From NCBI GenBank assembly GCA_003151215.1, contig PLXB01000084.1, positions 9,637-18,506 on the forward strand: 8,870 nt of DNA, read 5' to 3'. The stretch comes from Ignavibacteriota bacterium (GTDB taxonomy: Bacteria > Bacteroidota > Kapaibacteriia > Palsa-1295). Below the pieces are notes generated by a model. The model was not told where the DNA came from, searched no databases, and saw nothing but the letters and a program-made list of their open reading frames with translations. Positions 1 through 6,485 of the stretch are shown one piece after another. The translations under genes and the position numbers were made by a program. Each line of letters starts with the position of its first letter. Within the stretch, counting starts at the first letter, position 1.

Positions 1-895
1 AGATATATCCAAACAATCTATATGCTCTCTTTCTTTCTTCTTTTTGGATAACAAAAAGTGTTAAAAAAACCCAAAGCGGAGTTGAGACCCACATAGTCCG
101 ATTATGAGTTAGAAAAATAATCAATACCGAAACAATCATTCCGATAATATAATAAAACGCTTTTTCCCGTCGTTTCTCGACTATAAAAAGGTTAAAAAAA
201 ACAAGTAACATGAAAGGACCGCAGATTATGTTTATTGTACCATAGCCAATTTCAAACAAATATGTAGCTACTAAAAATGATGATCTTACCCTTACTATCG
301 AGGCAATAAAATAGATCATCCAGATTATCAACATAGACCCATAGACGAGGAACCGGTCATTTCTTTTATTAAGATCTACTGAGGAGAATAAAGGAGGGAT
401 AAGGAATAGTGGGGTGAAAATGAGAATGTCTCTGAAACCGGCATCAAGAGAAGCAGAAAAAAAAAGTAAATTGACGATCCCGATTAATGTTATCCAAAAA
501 AGATAAAGAATGAAGAAGAGATATTCATTACTATCAAGATAATATTTTCGTACAAAAAATATCTTCTTGACGATAACTGCAATCATGATCGATATTATCA
601 TTGCCCCGGCCAAAGCATCATATATCGAAAGGTCACCTCCATGGACAGGTTTCAGTTGAATTAAAGCTACAGTGACCACAAAGAAAAAAAGTAAAATACC
701 TTCTTTCTTCATAAAATAAAAACTAATGAATAACGCTATGGGCGGTAGAGGGAGTATCCAGATCGGAAAGAAAAATTGACCGCAGAGGAGGTAAACAAAA
801 GTGCCGATTACAATAAATATTTCATTAAAAGAGGAGAGCTGCAATGTTCTCTTATGAAAGTTTGGTCCAATTTCGTATTTGGCAGTATCTATCAT
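1..895 (-). CDS. probable Wzy-type O-antigen/capsule polymerase or ligase-like membrane protein, 3' end cut by window edge
   Basis: My translation from the ATG at 895 stays open for 298 codons to the left edge, so the C-terminus is missing. The protein is very hydrophobic: about nine membrane segments, near residues 25-60, 66-80, 96-112, 125-147, 157-171, 182-201, 205-237, 248-263 and 269-284. Between the first and the middle group is a short loop, LKPVHGGDLSIYDAL. The sequence LTHNRTMW at 262-269 resembles the conserved 'SR' region that precedes the large periplasmic loop in O-antigen polymerase/ligase (Wzy/WaaL) proteins, with Arg266 as the candidate functional Arg. Start: an in-frame TAA lies only three codons upstream, so 895 is the first possible ATG. 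No Shine-Dalgarno is visible in the 69-base gap after the GT4 gene. The gene is strongly AT-rich and has runs of nine and eight A on the plus strand (457-465 and 194-201). Position in a Wza/Wzi/Wzz locus supports Wzy. Wzx flippases usually lack the R-T-W pattern and have more N-terminal helices, so I rank that second. Confidence 0.75.
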   Translation of the reverse strand, partial: MIDTAKYEIGPNFHKRTLQLSSFNEIFIVIGTFVYLLCGQFFFPIWILPLPPIALFISFYFMKKEGILLFFFVVTVALIQLKPVHGGDLSIYDALAGAMIISIMIAVIVKKIFFVRKYYLDSNEYLFFILYLFWITLIGIVNLLFFSASLDAGFRDILIFTPLFLIPPLFSSVDLNKRNDRFLVYGSMLIIWMIYFIASIVRVRSSFLVATYLFEIGYGTINIICGPFMLLVFFNLFIVEKRREKAFYYIIGMIVSVLIIFLTHNRTMWVSTPLWVFLTLFVIQKEERKRAYRLFGYI

Positions 896-964
896 GAAAT
901 AATATTACGATTTATGATTGGGTTAATCATCTTTCCAGTTCATAGAATATTACTGCGCAATGTT

Positions 965-2107
965 TTATTTTCCCATTATTACTTTTTCGCAGCATGTCCA
1001 TAATTTATCGGCTGTCAAATTCCAGCTAAATTTTTTTGCTTGAATTATTCCCTTTTCTATTAATGTTTGTCGCAGAGTCTCATTTGACATTATTGTTTTT
1101 AATGCAAAAGAAATTTCATCTACCGAAGTGGGATTAACCAGTATTGCTGCCCCGCCTGCTATCTCTATCATTGAGGTAGTATTTGAAGTGATAACAGGCA
1201 CTTCGCAATTCATCGCTTCAATAATCGGAACTCCGAAGCCTTCAAATAGAGAGACGAAAATCATTGCTGAAGCAGATGCAGTTATTTCCGCCAATTCCTG
1301 CGTCCCTACGTAACCCGCAAATAGTATGTCATTCTTATGCTTCATCTCCATATAAATTTTATTAATATTTGTAGAGTCCCACACTTTTCTTCCTACTATT
1401 ATTAATTTGCAATCAGAGTTTGTCTCTTTTTTAAATTGGTCGAAAGATTCGAGAAGCTTGGCTATATTCTTTCGTGGATGAATCGAGCCTACATAAAGGA
1501 AATATTCTTTTCCGTCCGAATATTTTTTCTTGACATTTCTTTTACGTTCAACATCTATTGGTTTATAAACTTCTTTTGGACCACTATACACCACATCTAT
1601 CAATTCAGGTAAAATGTGATAGTGTTTTACAATGTCACTTTTTGAAAACTCCGAAACAGTTGCGACTCGAATAGCCTTTTTTGCAAAGCGAGGCATAAAG
1701 TACCGATAATATGCACGGGCAATAATAGGAATATGATCGGAGAAATGTTCATATGCAAGATCATGCATAACAATTACTTGCCTGACATCCGTATGAAGGC
1801 AGCCATATCCGTCAGGTGAAAGAAAGAGATCAGGATTGTTCTTATTCAACCAATGTGCAACAGAGATTTCAAACCACCACAACCACAAAAGGGTATGTCG
1901 TGCAGGTGGGAAAAGAACAACGGGTATCACATTCTTAGCGAAGACGAATTCCTCCGAATATATTCTGTCGAATAAAAAATAAAAATCAATTTCCGGATGA
2001 GAGTGAACTATTCGCCTCATCGACTCAAAAGTAAAGAAACCTATACCCTCCAATTTATTAGTGATAAGGAATCGTGTATTGACTGCAATGCGCATTTTGA
2101 CACTCAT
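965..2107 (-). CDS. GT4-family (GT-B fold) glycosyltransferase
   Basis: Cytoplasmic, retaining glycosyltransferase that adds a sugar from a nucleotide-sugar donor to the growing lipid-linked repeat unit. The protein is 380 residues, normal for GT4. The N-terminal acceptor half runs from MRIAVNTRFL through MHDLAYEHF (114-122) to VATVSEFSKSDI (148-159). The linker leads into the donor half with YVGSIHPRKNI (205-215), a GT4 hallmark, and then LFEGFGVPIIEAM (287-299), whose Glu289 and Glu297 form the EX7E motif that contacts the donor. VPVITSNTTSMIEIAGGAA follows at about 303-321. Start choice: the ATG at 2107 is 2 bases beyond the GT-C stop; an ATG at 2095 (MRIAV) is an alternative. An upstream frame opening at 2254 would overlap the GT-C gene by 145 bases and adds unrelated sequence, so it is rejected. 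Base composition drops here relative to the preceding genes. Sugar and linkage specificity cannot be inferred. Confidence 0.93.
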   Translation of the reverse strand: MSVKMRIAVNTRFLITNKLEGIGFFTFESMRRIVHSHPEIDFYFLFDRIYSEEFVFAKNVIPVVLFPPARHTLLWLWWFEISVAHWLNKNNPDLFLSPDGYGCLHTDVRQVIVMHDLAYEHFSDHIPIIARAYYRYFMPRFAKKAIRVATVSEFSKSDIVKHYHILPELIDVVYSGPKEVYKPIDVERKRNVKKKYSDGKEYFLYVGSIHPRKNIAKLLESFDQFKKETNSDCKLIIVGRKVWDSTNINKIYMEMKHKNDILFAGYVGTQELAEITASASAMIFVSLFEGFGVPIIEAMNCEVPVITSNTTSMIEIAGGAAILVNPTSVDEISFALKTIMSNETLRQTLIEKGIIQAKKFSWNLTADKLWTCCEKVIMGK

Positions 2108-2109
2108 AG

Positions 2110-3474
2110 TTACAATTCTAAAATTGCCTTGTTGCGTCGAAAAATTCGGATAGTTGCAATTTTCTCCGTCCCCAACCCCGTCAGCGGTAATAAAACCGAA
2201 AAGATATAGATCTGGTAGCGAGGCAGAATAAATGTTGCCATAACGATAATGCAATAATACCCAAAAAACACCGCATAGAGCATGGTAATACTATAGTCAT
2301 GCATAAGTCGTGCTTTTTGCACTACAGCGATCATACCGGCGATCGAGGTAAAACTTACGAAAAGGATACAAAGTATATAGAGTGGGTTCTCCGTCATTCC
2401 AGGAAAATACGCGATCGTCATGAGTGCAAAGATTTTCTTTACAACAAGTTCAATATCGCGAGAAGGATGCTGTTGCATGTACGTAAGGGCTTCGTTCCGG
2501 AAAATGCTATCGACGCGAATGCTGAAGTATTGATCGTAAGGAATCGAATCCATCGCTGCGATGATCTTTGGAAAGCGTGAAGCATGTACCCATATCGGAA
2601 TTCCCGCTCCATCGAACGATGAAGCAGTTGCATACATATTATTTCCGCGCCATATCTCATGCCATGGCCGGTCAACGATCGGAACAAATTTGTGAAACAA
2701 TGCATAATTCCGAAACGTCCAGGGTGCAATGACCGCTGCACATGCAATAAAGGAAATGCCTCCCCAGGATACAATTCTTTTTAGATGGCTTTTCTTGCTT
2801 GCAAAAAAAAGTAAAGTAATGATGAGTAAAAAACCCACAATTAAAAATTCGCTCCGAAGGAGCGTCATTGCTCCGCAGCATATTCCGAGCGTGAAGAACG
2901 ATCTCAGGGACGGCTTTTGCGTTGCCGTAATAGCAAGAAATAGTATGACGAGACCAAGTAGTTGATGAAGCGCTGAGCCGGAAAAAGTAATGACTGCAAA
3001 TGCTGCCGGAAGAAAAAGCACAGAAATAAGAGAGCTTATTCTTGCTGAGGCTTCATTTCCGATAAGCATTCCCGTTTTAAAAACAACCAGCGGCATAAAA
3101 GAACTTATTACTGCATAGAAGAGCATAAGAAAAATGATAGCTGCTCGATTTTCGCCGAAGATCAAATATGCTCCATAGATCAAATAGGGATTGAGCGGCG
3201 GCTGGTACGCACTTTCATATTGCGGAGGCAGTTTCATTAGTGCAACGCGCTGCGAATCGAGCGATTCGTAGGGCCAATGCATTGCAAAGCCATGACCAGT
3301 ATAGAGATTATGAGCGATCGCGCCGTGCTCATACATTTCAGGATGGTCGGGATGACTCGCAACGATAATAATTCCGATGCGAATAATAAGCGCGATTACG
3401 AAAACTGCCCATAAAAACCATGTTCGCTTCGAAGCGAAAATCCATTTGGAAAATATCGAAACGATCTTCTTCAC
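2110..3474 (-). CDS. GT-C membrane glycosyltransferase, GT39 (ArnT/PMT-like) family
   Basis: Members of this fold take a sugar from a polyprenyl-phosphate carrier and transfer it on the periplasmic side of the inner membrane. Seen: 454 residues with about ten hydrophobic segments, the first at about 20-39. The first periplasmic loop holds acidic residues just after TM1 (SHPDHPEMYEHGAIAHNLYTGHGF region, residues 40-63; Asp43 and Glu46 are candidate catalytic acids) and then YQPPLNPYLI-type sequence at 90-99. The family pattern PWTFRNY is at 251-257, and an Arg-Tyr motif (PRYQIY) lies at 418-423 in the last helices. The start codon is GTG at 3474, giving MKKIVSIF; no ATG occurs in frame before residue 47, inside the first loop. 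The start is 17 bases after the Wzz-like stop, and the GT4 gene begins 2 bases after its TAA. Donor and acceptor cannot be read from sequence. It could add a side-branch sugar to the lipid-linked repeat. A role in lipid A or protein glycosylation is less likely from context. Confidence 0.85.
   Translation of the reverse strand: MKKIVSIFSKWIFASKRTWFLWAVFVIALIIRIGIIIVASHPDHPEMYEHGAIAHNLYTGHGFAMHWPYESLDSQRVALMKLPPQYESAYQPPLNPYLIYGAYLIFGENRAAIIFLMLFYAVISSFMPLVVFKTGMLIGNEASARISSLISVLFLPAAFAVITFSGSALHQLLGLVILFLAITATQKPSLRSFFTLGICCGAMTLLRSEFLIVGFLLIITLLFFASKKSHLKRIVSWGGISFIACAAVIAPWTFRNYALFHKFVPIVDRPWHEIWRGNNMYATASSFDGAGIPIWVHASRFPKIIAAMDSIPYDQYFSIRVDSIFRNEALTYMQQHPSRDIELVVKKIFALMTIAYFPGMTENPLYILCILFVSFTSIAGMIAVVQKARLMHDYSITMLYAVFFGYYCIIVMATFILPRYQIYIFSVLLPLTGLGTEKIATIRIFRRNKAILEL
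3423..3438. repeat. perfect 16-base palindrome near the 5' end of the GT-C gene
   Basis: The sequence ttcgcttcgaagcgaa reads identically on both strands, centred on TTCGAA. It lies in codons 13-17 of the GT-C gene, about 36 bases after the GTG start. It could pair as a short mRNA hairpin near the start or be a protein-binding half-site pair. It encodes ordinary residues (FASKR), so chance is a real alternative. Confidence 0.4.
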
Positions 3475-3491
3475 TTTTCGCAGAATCTTTC

Positions 3492-4685
3492 TTATAATCC
3501 TAATGCTGCTTTATCACGGCGAAAGCGTTCACGCGCAAGCTGAATATTTGCAGCGGCGATCACCGCAAGCGATGTAATGACAATGCTTCCGAGCAATGCA
3601 GCCAGAAGAGCAACTGAACGTTTTGGCCGCGATTTTTTTAACGGCGGCAGCGCCTTATCTAGCACAATAAATGAAAGCGATAAGCGCGTTTCATCAAGCT
3701 TCGCCTGCTCGTAAGAGGGAAGCATAAAAGCTTTCAACTTTGATTGTATTTCCACTTCACGCGTTAATCGCAAGTAATCGAGGGCTACATCAGGCATGAC
3801 ATTCATTGGTACAAAATAACTCGAAGCGTTACTATCCATTCCTGTTTTCAAATTTGAGAGCTTCGATCTCAGTTCTTCGAGGTTTGCTCGAAGGACATTC
3901 GTCTCTGCTGCTTCGGAGCCATAGAGCTGCTCAGCATCTTTGAGCTGCAATTCTGTAGCATATTCCTGTTGTTCCAATACTCCTAAAGCTGTAAGCTGCG
4001 CCTGTGCCTGAGTCTTAAGTTCATAAACTCCGTATTTTTTCTGGAATGCACCCAATGCCTGCTCGGATGAATCAAGATCGCTGAGGAGTTTATTATACCG
4101 CTCTTCTATATATGTGCGATTAAATTTTGCCTCTTCGATTGCCAGTTTTGAATTAACGGCGTTTAATTCATCGACTAATCCGTTCGCAACATTGGCAGCT
4201 CGGATGGGATCGGTATCTTCGAATGTAATAGATATATTCCCTTCTTCCTGAATATCTGCAAGCGCATGCGTTCCAAACTCCTTAAGCGCATCTTCCATTG
4301 TCGTAACATCGTAGATCTTCATAAATCCGAATTCTTTCACGAGCTTTTCCTGCACTTCCCGGCTAGCTATTAAGGCTATCGGGCTGTACCCCTCTCCTTT
4401 ATTTTTCCCGGCAAGGGGTGTAATGCCAAGATCTTTGATCGTGCTCGAAATTCCCGAGCCCAAGCTTTCCAACAATCCACCTCCTGCTTTGCGCGCAGGC
4501 ATAACGTTTGACTCTGCTTTATACCATGATTTGGCAAAGCCGAAATAATAAATGCCCGTACCGACAGTGACAAGAGCTGTTGTTAAAATGATTAGCCATT
4601 TATGCCGTTGAAGCAATGAAATAGATTCAACCCAAGCGCGGCGGGCAGGGGCAATAGTATGCGTTTCCGTTTCAGTAGGTATCAT
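3492..4685 (-). CDS. Wzz-type polysaccharide chain-length determinant (PCP family), no kinase domain
   Basis: Inner-membrane co-polymerase that governs polymer length and, in capsule systems, links Wzy to the Wza channel. The protein is 397 residues from the ATG at 4685. Two transmembrane helices bracket a periplasmic domain: TM1 at about 29-50, preceded by SLLQRHKW as in Wzz domains, and TM2 at about 357-380. Just before TM2 is a Pro-rich stretch (ALPPLKKSRPKRS) typical of the family. Residues about 175-285 are rich in heptad-like Leu/Glu/Lys/Gln and are probably coiled coil. After TM2 only about 17 residues remain and there is no Walker motif or Tyr cluster, so there is no fused BY-kinase. 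An upstream TTG at 4739 would extend the frame 54 bases into the Wzi-like gene and add 18 non-conserved residues, so I prefer the ATG. Wzz-like proteins of lipopolysaccharide systems look similar, but adjacent Wza- and Wzi-like genes favour a capsule or exopolysaccharide. Confidence 0.9.
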   Translation of the reverse strand: MIPTETETHTIAPARRAWVESISLLQRHKWLIILTTALVTVGTGIYYFGFAKSWYKAESNVMPARKAGGGLLESLGSGISSTIKDLGITPLAGKNKGEGYSPIALIASREVQEKLVKEFGFMKIYDVTTMEDALKEFGTHALADIQEEGNISITFEDTDPIRAANVANGLVDELNAVNSKLAIEEAKFNRTYIEERYNKLLSDLDSSEQALGAFQKKYGVYELKTQAQAQLTALGVLEQQEYATELQLKDAEQLYGSEAAETNVLRANLEELRSKLSNLKTGMDSNASSYFVPMNVMPDVALDYLRLTREVEIQSKLKAFMLPSYEQAKLDETRLSLSFIVLDKALPPLKKSRPKRSVALLAALLGSIVITSLAVIAAANIQLARERFRRDKAALGL

Positions 4686-4716
4686 TGATATCGAATAAAA
4701 AAACTTTGTTAAAATC

Positions 4717-6483
4717 CTAAAATAACACTTTCGCGCCAAAACCGAAAAATGTATTAGGCGTTTCCCTCGGATTCAGCGGTGTTCCTGCAAGATAATCGAC
4801 ACACTTGGAATATCCGCGAACAAAAACACGCAGACCTCGCCACAGTTCGTAATAAACAGTAGCATCGATGGTGAAAATATTCACACGATTACCATCGAGA
4901 ATATGAAAACTGCGGTTTCCATCCTCAGGCGAAGCGCTGATTTCGAAATCTGCTCCCTGATTACCGTCATACAGGTAGTGTCCCGCACTATCATAAAACT
5001 TTTTGAGTTGCCCGGTACTATCATAATAATTCTCGCCGCGTTCGATCAGTGTAAAACTAAGATCAACTGCCAATTTTTCCGAAGGCGTCCAATGAAGTTG
5101 AGTCCAGAAGCTCATCGAATTAGGTCCGATATTTGTGCCGATGATCTCACCGCCTGTCGAGGATGAATTTTGTTGATCGACACTCGTATAGGTAAAAGGT
5201 TCGACTCGTGTATGCTCAAATGCAATATCGAGATTCGGAATCCCGAAAGGTGAAGCCCACAGTCCGCCGATCTGCCATGCCCATTTATTGCTCCAATAAC
5301 CTGTGCCAATTTTACTAAATACGATGTCATCCAGAAGTCCTTCTCCACGAACCTCGAAATCGTCGGTAACTCTCCAGCGTGCATGAGTTGCTAAATGAGA
5401 TTTATCACGGTCGAGCAGCGAATTATTTACTGACTTCAAAAATGAAAACGGATTGAGATACGCCAGATCGAACCTGCGCGAAAATATCACCATATCTGTG
5501 AATCCCCATTCGAGATCACTATTAATAAGAAATGTCAGATCATGCAGCACAAGATACTTATCATCCACAAAACTGAATACCCACCACGCGGGGTTATTGT
5601 ATCCGAGAGGAGTTAAGCTATACTTCGGATCACCAAGAAGCGAAGCAATCACGGCTTGATACCGGACTGATTTCACATGAGCTCCGAGACTGATAAAATC
5701 CGGCGTTTGCACAGTCGGCGAAACAATGACGTTATCACCCTGAAAACTTCCGCCATAAGCGATAGGCTCGCGGGCAATTTTCGCCGTGAACCAATCATTA
5801 TTATACGCTAGCTCCGCTGTGGTAAAATCATAATAGGCATGAAAGCCAAAAAGTCCGTACGTTTTATTTCTCGAAATCACCGGGTCTTCGAGCGCGATTG
5901 ATGGATCGCCAAAATTGATACCGTTCGTGGCTTCTAAAAAATAACCGACATGCCCCGAAAGAGTACCGGTAAATCTTCCTCCGAAATCACTGAGTTCGGC
6001 ATGAGAGGAAGTCGGCTTCATTCTTTGGCGATATTCCAGACTTCCAATTCCATGAACTTGCAGATCTGAAAGAGTCGAGTCGTCTTCCCAGCGGTAAAGA
6101 TATTTATCCTTATCGGTCGGAATGCCTTCGAAAAAAAGTGGTTCCGCATCCTGCGCAGGGAACATCGTTACTGCTTCGTACGGATCGCGTGCATATGTAC
6201 GTAGAAATTTTCTTCTTAATGAGCGTTCGGCAGAAGAAAGTCTTGTTGTATCAACTGATTTAAGAAGCGTTATGACATCATATTCCGTGATCGGCAGCTG
6301 TGCTTCGGAGAAGCCATTGATAAGCCCTTTGACGGATAGATGCCGTAAGTAAGGATATACTTCTTCGCCGATCGGTACCTGCGTTACGCCGCGATGCGGC
6401 GGCGCAGTCAAGTTTTGAGCTTGCAATGGCAGTGCAACGATAAAGGTCGTCAGAAAAGAAAGGACAAAACAAAATTGTCTCAT
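4717..6483 (-). CDS. Wzi-family capsule assembly outer-membrane beta-barrel protein
   Basis: 588 residues. The signal peptide covers residues 1-22 (hydrophobic 5-20, cleavage after LQA before Gln23). Just behind it, residues 41-76 (YPYLRHLSVKGLINGF, then LPITEYDVITLLK) have the short helical pattern found at the N-terminus of Wzi-like proteins. From about 140 to the end the chain alternates aromatic and polar residues as in amphipathic beta strands and finishes in Phe588, the C-terminal aromatic typical of outer-membrane barrels. Wzi of E. coli is a roughly 480-residue barrel that anchors and organises group 1 capsule at the surface; this protein is longer. Residues 486-505 hold a 10-residue duplication (YYDSTGQLKK/FYDSAGHYLY), probably in a loop. 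The ATG at 6483 follows the export gene stop by 2 bases. The next gene, Wzz-like, starts 31 bases after the TAG stop. The barrel character is strong; assignment to Wzi rests on the N-terminal pattern and neighbours, so another porin-like capsule protein remains possible. Confidence 0.84.
   Translation of the reverse strand: MRQFCFVLSFLTTFIVALPLQAQNLTAPPHRGVTQVPIGEEVYPYLRHLSVKGLINGFSEAQLPITEYDVITLLKSVDTTRLSSAERSLRRKFLRTYARDPYEAVTMFPAQDAEPLFFEGIPTDKDKYLYRWEDDSTLSDLQVHGIGSLEYRQRMKPTSSHAELSDFGGRFTGTLSGHVGYFLEATNGINFGDPSIALEDPVISRNKTYGLFGFHAYYDFTTAELAYNNDWFTAKIAREPIAYGGSFQGDNVIVSPTVQTPDFISLGAHVKSVRYQAVIASLLGDPKYSLTPLGYNNPAWWVFSFVDDKYLVLHDLTFLINSDLEWGFTDMVIFSRRFDLAYLNPFSFLKSVNNSLLDRDKSHLATHARWRVTDDFEVRGEGLLDDIVFSKIGTGYWSNKWAWQIGGLWASPFGIPNLDIAFEHTRVEPFTYTSVDQQNSSSTGGEIIGTNIGPNSMSFWTQLHWTPSEKLAVDLSFTLIERGENYYDSTGQLKKFYDSAGHYLYDGNQGADFEISASPEDGNRSFHILDGNRVNIFTIDATVYYELWRGLRVFVRGYSKCVDYLAGTPLNPRETPNTFFGFGAKVLF
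4969..5028. repeat. in-phase imperfect 30-base tandem duplication inside the Wzi-like gene
   Basis: Two adjacent 30-base units (4969-4998 and 4999-5028) share an exact 10-base core, actatcataa, at 4987 and 5017 on the plus strand, and match at 18 of 30 positions by eye. In the protein they give the decapeptides YYDSTGQLKK and FYDSAGHYLY. A further YDG follows at residue 505, out of the 10-residue spacing. Because the unit is a multiple of three, expansion or contraction would change a probable surface loop without breaking the frame. Chance similarity of a Tyr/Asp/Gly-rich loop cannot be excluded. Confidence 0.5.
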
Positions 6484-6485
6484 TA

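Noticed and set aside
896..964. Promoter or terminator in the 69-base gap before the Wzy-like gene
   Set aside because: The gap is AT-rich but I find no convincing -35/-10 pair at proper spacing, no GC stem with a T tract, and only 6- and 12-codon out-of-frame mini-ORFs.
776..1003. Plus-strand open frames across the window, for example 776-1003, 1128-1313, 2299-2580, 7885-8220 and 8334-8675
   Set aside because: Each lies antisense to, or spans the ends of, a well-supported minus-strand gene and shows no recognisable domain.
2108..2254. Upstream extension of the GT4 gene to 2254
   Set aside because: It overlaps the GT-C coding region by 145 bases, and the extra 49 residues do not resemble a GT4 N-terminus; ATG 2107 fits the family.
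2439..2774. Minus-strand frames nested in larger genes (2439-2774, 2672-2881, 4376-4573, 5112-5384, 7487-7780, 7898-8086)
   Set aside because: All are alternative frames fully or mostly within longer genes whose own frames encode recognisable domains.
4686..4739. TTG start at 4739 for the Wzz-like gene
   Set aside because: It reads back into the Wzi-like gene in another frame; ATG 4685 gives a normal Wzz N-terminus.
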